Assembly: GCA_963699105.1 (NCBI GenBank)
Contig: CAVOTI010000001.1
Span: 744,001 to 808,000 of the forward strand
Direction of reading: 5' to 3'
From: Bog-756 sp963699105
Lineage (GTDB): Bacteria; Actinomycetota; Acidimicrobiia; Acidimicrobiales; RAAP-2
DNA length: 64,000 bases
The translations under genes and the position numbers were made by a program. Numbering within the stretch: position 1 is the first letter of the stretch; each line of letters starts with the position of its first letter. A model generated the notes under the pieces. The model saw only the letters and a list, made by a program, of their open reading frames with translations, had not been told where the DNA came from and ran no database searches. Below are positions 17,546 to 27,366 of the stretch, one piece after another.

Positions 17546-20500
17546 TCACTCCAACAGGCCACGGATGTCGTCAGCACTCATTGCCCCGGACTCGAAGCCG
17601 CCGGCATCCAACACGCTGGCGAACAGGGCGGACTTCTTCGCCTTCAGTGCCATCACCTTCTCCTCGATGGTGCCCTTGGCCACCAGTCGGTAGACCATCA
17701 CCTTGCGGGTCTGGCCGATGCGGTGGACACGGTCCACCGCCTGGGCCTCGGTGGCCGGGTTCCACCAGGGGTCGAGCAGGACGCAGTAGTCCGCCTCGGT
17801 CAGGTTCAGACCGAACCCGCCGGCCTTCAGGCTGATGAAGAACACCGGGGCGTTGCCGGACCGGAACTCGGCGATGACGGCCTGGCGGCCTCTGGTCCGG
17901 CCGTCCAGGTAGCAGTGGTCGATCCCCGCCGCCCGCGTCCTCTGGCGGGCCAAGGTCAGGAACCGGGTGAACTGGCTGAACACCAGCACCCGGTGGCCGT
18001 CCTCGACGATGTCGTCGAGCATCTCCATCAGGGCGTCGAGCTTGGTCGAGGGCACGCCCTGGTAGGCAGGGTCGATGAGGGAGGCGTCGAGGCTTGCCTG
18101 GCGCAGCAGGGTCAGTGACCGGAAGATGGCGAACCGGTTCTTCGTCATGTCCCCGAGCAGCCCCAGCACCTTCTGGCGCTCCCGCTGGAGATGGGTCTCG
18201 TAGACCCTCTTGTGCCGGGGGCTCATCTCCAACTCGAGGACCTGCTCCTGCTTGTCGGGAAGGTCGCCCTCCACCTGCTCTTTGGTCCGTCGCAGCATGA
18301 GGGGGCGCACCCTCCGGCGCAGCTGGGCCAACCGTTCGGCGTCGCCTTGCCGCTCGATGGGGACCCGGTAGTACTGGCCGAAGCGCTCGGGGCTGGCGAA
18401 CAGGCCCGGGGCGGTGATCGACAGGAGCGACCACAGCTCCATCAGGTTGTTCTCGATGGGCGTGCCGGTCATGGCCACCTTGAAGGCCACCGGTAACAGC
18501 CTGGCCCGCTGGTAGGCCTGGGAGCTCCGGTTCTTGGCGAACTGGGCCTCGTCGAGGAAGAGGCCGGCCCATGCCACGGTCGCATACTCGTCGTAGTCGA
18601 GGCGGAACAGGCTGTAGGAGGTGATCACCACGTCGGCCGACCCGGCCACCTCGGCCAGGGTGGTGGCCCGGCGCCGGCCCGTCTCGGTCACCGTGGCGGC
18701 GGCCAGACCGGGGGTGAACCGGCGGCACTCGGCCGCCCAGTTGCCGACCACGCTGGTCGGGGCCACCACCAGGTAGGGGCCGTCGGTCAGGCCCCGTTCC
18801 CTGGTATGACACATCAGCGCCAGCGCCTGGAGGGTCTTGCCCAGTCCCATGTCGTCGGCCAGGATCCCGCCGAGCCGGTGCTCGTAGAGGTAGGCCAACC
18901 AGTTGAACCCGGTCAGCTGGTAGGGCCGGAGGTCGGCATGCACGCCGTCGGGGGTGGCGTGTTCGACCCGGTCCGAGGCCCCGGTCAGCGAGCGGACCGA
19001 TGCCTCCCAGGCACCGGCCTGGGCGGTGACCACCCCCAGCTGGCAGAGGTCTTCCCACAGGCTGGCCTGGAACCGGCTGATCCGGATCCCGTCACCGGTG
19101 GTCTCGAGAAGGGCCCGGGCCTCGGAGATCAGCTGGGCCAGCTCCAGGAGCTCGGCCCGCTCCAGCGAGAAGAAGGTCCCCGAGGGGAGGATCAGGTGCG
19201 ACTGCTCCTCGGCCAGGGCGACGAACAGGTCGGCGAAGGGGACCTCCTCCCCGCCCACCGTCACGCTGACCGTCAGATCGAACCAGTCGTTGTCACTCGA
19301 TTGCGATCCCCCCAGGCTGACCACGGGTGCGGCGATCTCCTCGCGGTAGTCGGGCACCGTGCCGACCTGGTGGACCTCCAGGCCGGCGACGGCGGCGATG
19401 GCGGGCAACAGGTCGCTGGAGAAACGGGCGGCGTCGATGCCCTCCAGCCGGGCGGCGGGCGCCAGGCGGTGGCCGAACGTCGTCCGCTCGATCAGCCCGG
19501 GCACGGCGGCCGCGATGGCGGTGACCGCCTCCACCGCGGCATCGTCTCGGCTTCGGTCGTGGAACCCGGGCGGCCGCCCCCACAGAGGCTGGCGCCACTC
19601 GCTTCCCTCGATCCCCCTCGTCCACTCCAGACTGATTCGGTGGCCCTCTCCGTGGAAGACGGTGAGGACGAGGATGGCGGGAGGCTCCTCGGGCAGCTCG
19701 ACCGAAGGGTCACTCGAGTGCACCGCCACCCGGCGGCGGAGGACCGGGAGCAGGTCCCGGAGGAAGCGCTCCTCGTCCCGGTGCGGTACGCCGATGGACC
19801 CCATCTGGAGCAGCTCCCGCAGGCCGTCGTCGACCGAGGTGGTGAGGGCGGCGAGATCGAGCCGCCGACCAGCGCCGTCCGGAGCGGGATCCGAGTCCCA
19901 CCAGGCGACCCCGTGGACCGGCGTCCCGATGAGCAGGGCGCCGTCGAGATACACCGCCCGGTCGTCCACGGTGACCCGGGGCTGGAGGCGGAGACCCGAT
20001 CCGTCGCGCCTCACGTCGAGAGCGGCCTCGGCCAGCGAGGTGTGCAGGGTCACCGGGCGGGCCGGACGGCCCGATTGGACGAGCGGCATCTGCATGTCGC
20101 CGGCCTCACGGAGGAGATCCCACAGCCGCCGGCTGTCGATGGTCCTCCAGCCTCACCACCTCGTTCGGGCGGCCGTAGTACGAGTTGGCCTGTCTGCCGG
20201 TCAGGCGGCTCAGAGCCAGGAGCTCCTTCAACAACAACAGCCGCTTGGCCGCCGGGCCGGGCCTGATCCGACTGGTCGGGAGGTAGTCGAGGTTGTCCCA
20301 CGAGATGCCGGACCGGACCCAGCTGCCGTTCCGACCCGGCATGACCGGCCGGAGCCGGATCCCGGGCTGATTGACCCGGGTGGACGATCCGTTCGGGGGA
20401 CTCGGCTCGGCACCTCCACCACCTCGAACTGCAGCCCGAGACCTTCCGCCTCGACCTCGTCGGTTGGTGGGCATCGCTCCCGAGCAGGGCATGGAGGGGG

Positions 20501-20900
20501 AGCTCCCAGTCGGCGACGCGTCCGGCCGCTTGTGGCGCGGCTGGCCCGCTGGGCGGCGGCCATGGCCCGGGCGACTCGAGGTTGCCCGACCCAACGTGTC
20601 TGTTGCACGCTCCGCCTGAGCCCGTCGGAGCCCTCCTCGGGCTTCTCGGCCAGGACGAGGGCCACCGAGTGCTTGCAGTTGATCCCGACCGGACAGGTCG
20701 CACTTGGCGAAGAACCCCGACAGCCCTCCCGAAGGAGAACGGAACAGTTCGGCCGACGTGGTAGTAGGGCTCGGGGCAACGTCCCTGGACCCTCCCACCA
20801 CCCGGGTCCGGCCGTGGCTCCAGGCGTGGTCCGCACCGCTCCCATGTGGGCGTACTGGCGACCCCGCTCGAAGGTCGGCGATCCAACTTCTTCTCCAGGA
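17546..20900 (-). CDS. SWIM zinc-finger / SNF2 family helicase (N-terminus frameshifted)
   Basis: The C-terminal 849 residues (17546-20095) are intact: ADDMGLGKTLQALAL (Walker A), FLDEAQFAKN (motif II as DEAQ), MTGTPIENNLMELWSLL, then the second RecA lobe with VLVFSQFTRFL, FFISLKAGGFGLNLT and VDRVHRIGQTRKV. This is a Swi2/Snf2 ATPase that moves along duplex DNA and remodels protein–DNA contacts. Upstream of 20095 the chain continues in changing frames: IRLRPVMPGRNGSWVRSGI, and a SWIM-type zinc finger, FFAKCD joined to CPVGINCKHSVALVLAE (CxC...CxH). EVGSPTFERGRQYAHMGAV lies near the start at about 20890. At least four single-base shifts lie in 20096-20900. The start codon is uncertain. Confidence 0.8.
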
Positions 20901-20966
20901 CCGCCTCGTCAGTCGGGCGAGATCACCGATCCGGCGCCGGCGCCAGGGTCGCGCGCCCGGTCGGGG

Positions 20967-21410
20967 TCATGGGCCACGGTCGGGGTCGGGGTCGGGGTCG
21001 GGATCGTCTCGTCCCGCTGTTCGGCCAGGTCGGCGTCGGGCCGGACCCGACGGGGGCTGCACCCCCGCCACCATCGAGGAGTAGACGGCCAGCAGGGCGC
21101 TCTTCTGCGAGTCGTTGAGCCGGGGATCACGGCGGATCGACGCCTCGGTGGTCGTGGCCCGGTCCTCGCCGGTCACGATGTCGGCGGCCTGGGCCAGCAG
21201 GTCGCCCACCGACAGGTTGAGCGCCTCGGCCAGCGACTTGATGACGTTGATCGAGGGCTGGTGGAGCCCCCGCTCGATCTGGCTGAGGTAGGGATTGGAC
21301 ACCTTGGTCAGCTCAGCCAGCTGGCGAAGGCTCAGCTGGGCCAGTTGGCGCTGGCTGCGCAGGTAGGCGCCGAAGGCGTCCCACGGCTGCTCGGGACGGT
21401 CGTCGGTCAT
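20967..21410 (-). CDS. XRE-family helix-turn-helix regulator
   Basis: 147 residues from ATG 21410. Residues 13-70 form a Cro/C1-type HTH: LRSQRQLAQLSLRQLAELT, then VSNPYLSQIERG and PSINVIKSLAEALNLSVGDLL. After a linker the frame ends in a PDPDPDPD tail. In the +1 frame the same DNA reads RPDADLAEQRDETI and then a TPTPTP tail and stops at 20909, so a single-base shift near 21055 may give the true C-terminus. It is divergent from phaC across a 186-base region, which makes it a candidate regulator of the PHA genes (inference from position only). Confidence 0.78.
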   Translation of the reverse strand: MTDDRPEQPWDAFGAYLRSQRQLAQLSLRQLAELTKVSNPYLSQIERGLHQPSINVIKSLAEALNLSVGDLLAQAADIVTGEDRATTTEASIRRDPRLNDSQKSALLAVYSSMVAGVQPPSGPARRRPGRTAGRDDPDPDPDPDRGP

Positions 21411-21596
21411 GGCCGCCCCGGACCCACCGCTTGTCGAAGACGAGCCACGCTTTCACTGTATCCACCGACCACGCTGACCCGGAAAGTGTTCACGCGTTGT
21501 TCGTCAAAACACCCGGAGAGGACACCGACCGCTGTGGTTTACTGGGCCGCGATCCCGGGGATGACCTCTACCAGGTCCGTGCAGTCGAAGGGGAAC
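21411..21596. promoter_or_regulatory. Divergent promoter region between the XRE regulator and phaC
   Basis: 186 bases separating divergent starts. An imperfect inverted repeat GTGTT...AACAC lies at about 21487-21513 and could be a regulator site. A TTTACT word at about 21537 could act as a -10 element for phaC, about 60 bases before its GTG, and AAGGGGAAC just before 21597 is the ribosome binding site. All are by-eye candidates. Confidence 0.35.
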
Positions 21597-23267
21597 GTGA
21601 GCGACATCGTCACCTCCACAGTGCGGGCGCCGGCGAAAGTGGCCAGCCGCCTACTGGGCCGGGTCGACCCGCTCGGCCTGGCCGGTGCCTCCATCGCTCT
21701 GGGGACCCGCACCGCCACCGGCGCTCTCCCCCGCACCCTGGCCACGGTCGGCGTCGAACTGGGACGCATCGCCCTCGGTCGCTCCACCGTCGCCCCCGAG
21801 CCCAAGGACTGGCGGTTCAAGAACCGGGCCTGGAGCGACAACCCGGGATTCCGCCGGCTCGGGCAGGCCTACCTGACGTGCTCCCGGGCCGCGCCTGGCG
21901 CTGGTCGACCAGTCCCCGCTCGACTGGCGAACCAAGGAACGGGCCCGGCTGGCCACCACGCTGGCGGCATCGGCTCTGGCCCCGACCAACGTGTTGATAC
22001 TCAACCCCGACGCCATGGAACGCGCCTTCGAAACCGGTGGCCGCAGCGTGCTGGCAGGAATGGCCAACTTCGTCCGGGACGTGCACAGCCACCGTGGGCT
22101 CCCCCGCACGGCCGACCCGGCGGCCCATGTGGTCGGGCCGGGACGTGGGCATCACTCCCGGTGCAGTCGTCTTCCGCAACGAGGTCTGCGAGCTGCTGCA
22201 GTACTCGCCGGCCACCGACCTGGTCCACGAACGGCCGGTGGTGCTCGTCCCGCCCCAGATCAACAAGTACTACTTCATGGACATGGCCCCGGGCCGGAGC
22301 CTGGTCGAGTACGCGCTTGTCCCAGGGTCTGCAGATGTACGTGGTCAGCTGGCGCAACCCCACCGCCGAGCACCGGGAGTGGAACCTCGACACCTACGTG
22401 GCCGGTCTCGACCAGGCCCTGCGGGCGGCGGCCGCCGTTGCCGGGACCGACCAGTTGAGCACCATCTCGCTGTGCGCCGGCGGGATCACCACCGCCGCCC
22501 TGCTCGGCCACCTGGCCACCCTGCAGGACCCGCTGATCCACTGCGCCACCTTCGCCGTCACCCTGCTCGACTTTTCCGTGCCCACCATGATCGGGATGTT
22601 CGGCAGCCCTCCGGTGGTCGACAACGCCCGGGAGGCGGCCCGGCGGCGGGGGGTGCTGCCGGCCCACGAGGCCGAGGCCCTGTTCTGCCTGCTCCGCCCA
22701 ACGATCTGATCTGGAACTACTGGGTGGGCTCCAACCTCCTGGGCGATCGTCCTCCGCCCTTCGACGTGCTGTCGTGGAACGCCGACCCCACCCGGCTTCC
22801 GGCCGGGCTCTACCTCGACTTCCTCGACATGTTCGCCAACAATTCCCTGGCCGACGGGAAAAGTGTCGGTGCTCGGCACGCCCGTCGACCTCGGCCAGGT
22901 CACCTGCGACAACTTCGTGGTGGGGGCCCGGAACGACCACCTCACCGAGTGGAAGGCCTGCTACGCCAACACCCAGCTGTTGGGCGGCGGCCAGCCAGTT
23001 CGCCCTCTCCACCTCGGGTCACATCCAGAGCCTGGTCAATCCGCCCGGTAACCCCAAGATGAGCGTCTCGGTCGGGCCCCGAGCGACGGGCCCGACCCCG
23101 AGCGGTGGCTGGCCCCGCCGACACCTTGCCCGGCTCGTGGTGGGAGCCCTGGGGCCGGTGGACGACCGAGCGGTCGGGCGGGCTCCGGACCGGCGCCCAC
23201 CGGCCTGGGCAGCTGCGACCACCCGGTCCAGTACCCGGCTCCGGGCCACTACGTGGTGGCCCCGTGA
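21597..23267 (+). CDS. phaC: Polyhydroxyalkanoate synthase, class I type (multiple frameshifts)
   Basis: Polymerises 3-hydroxyacyl-CoA into PHA at the granule surface. From GTG 21597 (AAGGGG upstream) the chain begins SDIVTSTVRAPAKVASRLLG and has WRFKNRAWSDNPGFRRLGQA, the conserved N-terminal motif of PhaC. Continuing through frame changes: LALVDQSPLDWRTKERARLA, VLILNPDAMERAFETGG, VVLVPPQINKYYFMDMAPG, VSWRNPTAEHREW, the lipase-like box ISLCAGGI with the nucleophile cysteine, NDLIWNYWVGSNLLG, GARNDHLTEW with the aspartate, and SGHIQSLVNPPGNPK with the histidine. Single-base shifts lie near 21892, 22137, 22322, 22697, 22860, 22990 and further on. All catalytic residues survive, so errors are likelier than decay. 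About 557 residues, a usual length. Confidence 0.85.
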
Positions 23268-23301
23268 CCGACCGGTCGGGCGGGAATCGGAGGTCGGCCC
23301 C

Positions 23302-24907
23302 ATGATGGACACCCCGCTCAACGCCTGGCTGCTGTTCGAGAATGCCCCGGTGCACGCCGCCCACGCCGAGCTGGTGAGCCGGTCGCCCGACGGGCGAGGT
23401 CGAGCGCCACACCTACGCCGAGTTCGGGGACCGCACCCGTCAGCTCATGGGCGCCCTCGACCGGCTCGGTCTGAGGGCCGGTGCACCGGGTGGCCACCCT
23501 GGCCTGGAACAGCGCCCGCCACCTCGAGGCCTACTTCGGGGTGCCGTGCACCGGCCGGGTGCTGCACACCTTGAACCTGCGCCTCTCCCCCGAGGATCTG
23601 GCCTTCATCATCGGAGACGCCGACGACCGGGCCGTGCTGGTCGACCCCGATCTGCTGCCCCTGCTCGAGCAGGCTCTCGAGCACGTGCCGGCGCTCGACC
23701 ACGTCATCGTGCTCGTCCGACACGGTGCCCGACACCTCCATCCGCGGGGTCATCGCCTACGAGGACCTGCTGGCCGACGAGCCCACCGACTACCCCCGGC
23801 TCGACATCGACGAAGCGCCAGCCGATGGGGCTCTGCTACACCTCGGGCACCACCGGGCGGCCCAAGGGTGCGGTCTACACCCACCGCTCGACCTTCCTCC
23901 ACGCCCTGGCCGTCACCAGCCACGCCGGCATGTCCATCGGTCCCGGCGATGCGGTACTGCCCCAGGTCCCCATGTTCCACGCCAACGCCTGGGGCATGCC
24001 CTACGCCGCCACCGCCGTCGGGGCCAAGCAGGTGTACTTCGCCGGCGCCCTCGATCCGTCGGCCTTCCTCGAACTGTTGGCCGACGAGCGGGTCACGGTG
24101 GCGGCCGGCGTGCCCTCGGTGTGGCTCGGGGTCGCCGACGAGCTGGCCCGACGGGGCGGCGGGCTGCCCGACCTCCGCCACATCGTGTGCGGCGGGGCGC
24201 AACCGCCCCGCTCCCTGATCGAGCGCTACGCCGGCGAGTTCGGGCTGCGCGATCGTCCAGGCCTGGGGCATGACCGAGACCTCACCCCTGGCCACGATGG
24301 CCTGGCCCCAGGAACGCATGCGGGACTGGTCCGAGGACGAGGTCACGGAGCGCGGCCCGCACCCAGGCCGGGCTGCCGCTGCCCGGGGTGGAGCTCACCG
24401 TCCGCGATGACCGGGGCATCGAGCGTGCCCGCCGACGGCGAGTCGATGGGCGACCTGTGCGTGCGGGGCCCGTGGGTGGTCGACGGCTATCTGCACGGCT
24501 TGGGCGAGGAGGCGTTCACCGACGACGGCTGGTTCCGGACCGGGGACGTGGCCGTCGCCTCCCCCGACGGCTACATCGTGATCGCCGACCGGACCAAGGA
24601 CCTGATCAAGTCGGGCGGCGAGTGGATCTCGTCGGTCGACATGGAGGCCGGCGTCATGCGCATGGACGGCGTCGTCCGAGGCTGCCGTCATCGCCGTCCC
24701 CGACCCGAAGTGGCAGGAGCGGCCCCTGGTCTGCGTGGTGGTGCGGCCCGGCGCCGACATCACCGTCGATCGGTCCGGGAGCACCTCCTCGACCACGGCT
24801 TCGCCCGATGGCAGCTCCCCGAGCGGGTGGAGGTCATCGACGAGGTGCCGAAGACCAGCGTGGGCAAGTTCGACAAGAAGGTGCTGCGGGCTCGCTTCGG
24901 CGGGTGA
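23302..24907 (+). CDS. Acyl-CoA ligase, AMP-binding family (multiple frameshifts)
   Basis: Activates a carboxylic acid to acyl-AMP and then acyl-CoA. ATG 23302 follows GGAGG by eight bases and reads MMDTPLNAWLLFENAPVHAA. Through changing frames the family landmarks appear in order: RVATLAWNSARHLEAYFG, RLSPEDLAFIIGDADDRAVL, the P-loop LCYTSGTTGRPKGAVYTHR, PMFHANAWGMPYAATAVG, QAWGMTETSPLATM, WFRTGDVAVASPDGYIVIADR, KDLIKSGGEWIS and PKTSVGKFDKKVLR with the C-terminal catalytic lysine. It resembles the medium/long-chain FadD group. At least seven single-base shifts occur between 23395 and 24790. Downstream of phaC, it probably feeds acyl-CoA to, or recovers hydroxyacids from, PHA metabolism (inference). 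Confidence 0.82.
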
Positions 24908-24946
24908 ACCGGCGGCCGGTCGAGGCTCGGGTGCCGGGGGCGGCGG

Positions 24947-24973
24947 TTGATGCCGACCGGTGCTTGATATAGT
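24947..24973 (+). promoter_or_regulatory. Candidate promoter of the phasin-like gene
   Basis: TTGATG at 24947-24952 and TATAGT at 24968-24973 resemble -35 and -10 boxes, with a 15-base spacer that is shorter than ideal. The start codon lies 35 bases after the -10 box, and a perfect AGGAGG precedes it. Strong local signals fit a highly expressed granule protein. Confidence 0.45.
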
Positions 24974-25008
24974 ATGCGACTGATCAACAATCCCAAAAGG
25001 AGGCCGTC

Positions 25009-25305
25009 ATGGACGTGCTCGAGATGACGGAGAAGGTGCAGGACGGAGTGGTCAAGGCGGTCGAGACCACCCAGAACTGGACGCTCGGTGCGCTGCGCTC
25101 GACGTCCTCGGCATTCGACACCTTCCGGCCCGACGCGTCGCGCCTCCCGTTCGTGGACAAGTTGCCCACTCCCAAGGAGACGGTGGAGGCCACCTTCTCC
25201 TTCGCCGATCGGCTCATGACCGCTCAGCACGCCTTCGTCTCTGGCCTGGTGGACATCTCCATGCCCGAGCCCTCGCCCTCGACTTCTGCCACCGTCAAGA
25301 AGTAA
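25009..25305 (+). CDS. Phasin-like PHA granule-associated protein
   Basis: 98 residues with a near-perfect AGGAGG site seven bases before ATG 25009. The sequence is amphipathic and probably mostly helical (MTEKVQDGVVKAVETTQNW, ETVEATFSFADRLMTAQHAF) with no transmembrane span and no cysteine. Small amphipathic proteins of this kind next to phaC coat PHA granules. The assignment rests on size, composition, expression signals and neighbourhood, not on a strict motif. Confidence 0.6.
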   Translation: MDVLEMTEKVQDGVVKAVETTQNWTLGALRSTSSAFDTFRPDASRLPFVDKLPTPKETVEATFSFADRLMTAQHAFVSGLVDISMPEPSPSTSATVKK

Positions 25306-25434
25306 CGAATCAGCACCCGGTGAGATCGGCACTGGTACGCCGGGCTCCCGTGACCTAATTTGAACGGGAAGCAGCCGGGCGCCGTCCCTGCCGTTCCCTC
25401 CTCGGCGTCCACACCCCCCGCAGAGGAGTCTCCC

Positions 25435-26091
25435 GTGACCCAGGCAGTCCTCACCATCAACAGCCGCAATTACGGCGCCTGGTCCCTGCGGGGTTGGCTG
25501 TTGTGTCGTTTCGCCGGTCTCGACTTCACCGTCGAGGTGGTCGACAGCCAGGATCCCGGTGTCCGGGCCGAGCTCCTCTTGCTCTCCCCGTCGTTTCTGG
25601 TGCCGCGCCTGGCTCACGGCGACCTGGTGGTCTGGGACACCCTGGCCCTGGCCGAGTACCTCCACGAGTTGGCGCCCGGACGGGGGCTTTTCCCCGAGGA
25701 CCAGGCGGCACGGGCGCGGTGCCGGTCGGTGTCGGGTGAAGTCCACTCTGGCTTTGCCAACCTCCGCTCCGCCCTGCCCATGAACATCAAGAGCCGGCAC
25801 CCCGAGTTCCCCGTGTGGTCAGGGGCCCAAGCCGACATCGATCGGATAGAGACCATCTGGAACGACTGCCTGGCCGCCTCAGACGGGCCATTCCTGTTCG
25901 GTTCGACCCCCACCGTCGCCGACGCCATGTTCGCCCCGATCTGCACCCGTATCCGGACCTACGACGTCAAGCTGGGAGAGATCGCCACTTCCTACGCTGA
26001 AGCCATACTGTCGCTCCCCGAGATGGTGGAGTGGACCACCGAGGCCGAGGGCGAGCTTGACGACGTCGAAGAGCTGGAGATGGAGTTCTAA
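25435..26091 (+). CDS. Glutathione S-transferase family protein
   Basis: 218 residues from GTG 25435, which follows GAGGAG by six bases; an upstream in-frame ATG at 25360 lacks a site and adds a low-complexity leader. The N-terminal thioredoxin-like half has INSRNYGAWSLRGWLLCRFA (the serine after NYGAW is the candidate catalytic residue), SFLVPRLAHG with the cis-proline position, and VVWDTLALAEYLHE. The C-terminal helical half has FLFGSTPTVADAMFAPI, the N-capping motif of the GST fold. Actinobacteria mostly use mycothiol rather than glutathione, so the physiological thiol is open. It lies between the phasin-like gene and the convergent phaZ. Confidence 0.8.
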   Translation: MTQAVLTINSRNYGAWSLRGWLLCRFAGLDFTVEVVDSQDPGVRAELLLLSPSFLVPRLAHGDLVVWDTLALAEYLHELAPGRGLFPEDQAARARCRSVSGEVHSGFANLRSALPMNIKSRHPEFPVWSGAQADIDRIETIWNDCLAASDGPFLFGSTPTVADAMFAPICTRIRTYDVKLGEIATSYAEAILSLPEMVEWTTEAEGELDDVEELEMEF

Positions 26092-26142
26092 CAGTCCGTT
26101 GGAGGACGTGGCGGACGTGGCGGACGTGGTCGGGGCCGACCG

Positions 26143-27366
26143 TCAGCCGATGTCGTTGGCGGCGATGAAATTCCGCACGATGGGATAGACCTGGGTCTCC
26201 CACTTGCTCCCGCTGAACACCCCGTAGTGGCCGACTCCTGGTTGAAGGTGATGGCGCTTCCGGGACGGGCGGATGCCCGAGCACAGGTCCTGGGCCGCCA
26301 TGGTCTGGCCCACTCCGCACACATCGTCCCGCTCCCCCTCGATGGTCAGCAGGCCGGTGCGTCGGATCGCCCGCGTGTCGACCGGCTGGTCCCGCCAGGT
26401 CAGGGACCCTTGGGCCAGGAGCTCGCGCTGGAAGACCCGATCGATGGTCTCGAGGTAGAACTCCGCCGGCATGTCCAGCACGGCGAAGTACTCGTCGTAG
26501 AAGTCCTCGATGGCCCGGGCCTCCTCGTAATCGCCCTGTACCAGGTCGTTGTAGAGCTCGATGTGTTGCTTCACGTGCCGCTCGAGGTTCATGAACACGA
26601 AGCCCGAAAGCTGCAGGAACCCGGGATAGACCCGGCGCATGGCACCTCGGTAGCGCAGCGGCACCGTGGTGATGACGTTGTCCTCGAACCATCCGAGGGG
26701 TTTCGAATGGGCCAGGTCGTTGACCTTGGTCGGATTGACCCGGGTGTCGACCGGCCCGGCCATCAGGGTCAGGCTCCGGGGTTGGGCCGAGTTGTCGCTG
26801 GCCGCCATGATCGAGGCGGCGGCCAGCGAGGCCGGGCACGGCTGGCACACCGACATCAGATGGGATCCGGGGCCGATGAATTCGAGGAAGGCGATCACCT
26901 GGCTGATGTAGTCGTCGAGACCGAACGGCCCGTGCTCCACGCCCACGTCTCGGGCGTTGAGCCAGTCGGTCACATAGACGTCGTGATCGGCACTGAGCGA
27001 GCGAACCGTGGAACGCAGCAGGGTGGAGAAGTGGCCGGCCAGGGCGGTCACCAACAACACCTTGGGCTGCGGCTCGTCGACGTCCTTGGCGAAGTGGAGG
27101 AGCGAGGAGAAGGGGGTGGATAGGACCAGCTCCTCCCGCACCGGCACCAGCTCGGTCCCCACCATCACCTGGTCGATGCCGAAGGCCGGGCGGTCGTGGA
27201 TCAGCCGGGCCCGGCCCACCAGCTCGTAGCCGGCCGACAGCCGTCGTGCCCACCGGTTATCCGTCCAGCTGTCGGGCAGCTCGCCCAACGACCACGAGGC
27301 CAGACCGGCCAAGGCGCGGACCGGGGCGGTGAGGTCCCGTTGGGTCTGGTAGGCCTGGTAGAGCAT
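26143..27366 (-). CDS. phaZ: Intracellular polyhydroxyalkanoate depolymerase
   Basis: 407 residues. ATG 27366 gives MLYQAYQTQRDLTAPVRALA, the usual start of this family, with AGGTGA five bases upstream. Hydrolyses stored PHA in the cytoplasm. Unlike extracellular enzymes it uses a cysteine nucleophile, seen here in MSVCQPCPASLAAAS. The aspartate is in IEGERDDVCGVGQT and the histidine in PGVGHYGVFSGSKW. DVYVTDWLNARDVGVEHGPF and VNPTKVNDLA are other family landmarks. The gene is intact, unlike phaC and the ligase. It converges on the GST gene; a palindrome at 27543-27560 in its upstream region may be an operator. Confidence 0.88.
   Translation of the reverse strand: MLYQAYQTQRDLTAPVRALAGLASWSLGELPDSWTDNRWARRLSAGYELVGRARLIHDRPAFGIDQVMVGTELVPVREELVLSTPFSSLLHFAKDVDEPQPKVLLVTALAGHFSTLLRSTVRSLSADHDVYVTDWLNARDVGVEHGPFGLDDYISQVIAFLEFIGPGSHLMSVCQPCPASLAAASIMAASDNSAQPRSLTLMAGPVDTRVNPTKVNDLAHSKPLGWFEDNVITTVPLRYRGAMRRVYPGFLQLSGFVFMNLERHVKQHIELYNDLVQGDYEEARAIEDFYDEYFAVLDMPAEFYLETIDRVFQRELLAQGSLTWRDQPVDTRAIRRTGLLTIEGERDDVCGVGQTMAAQDLCSGIRPSRKRHHLQPGVGHYGVFSGSKWETQVYPIVRNFIAANDIG

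Noticed and set aside
20979..21006. ggggtc tandem repeat as a mobile-element end
   Set aside because: It lies in the tail of the XRE gene, encodes PD or PT dipeptides and has no partner repeat or transposase nearby.
19359..22709. A 1,116-codon plus-strand frame crossing the SNF2 gene into phaC
   Set aside because: Only its part after about 21597 is protein-like and belongs to phaC; the rest is antisense to the SNF2 helicase and low complexity.
21597..24907. phaC and the acyl-CoA ligase as true pseudogenes
   Set aside because: Every catalytic motif is intact on both sides of the shifts, and the shifts I inspected are mostly single duplicated bases, so sequence error is the simpler explanation.
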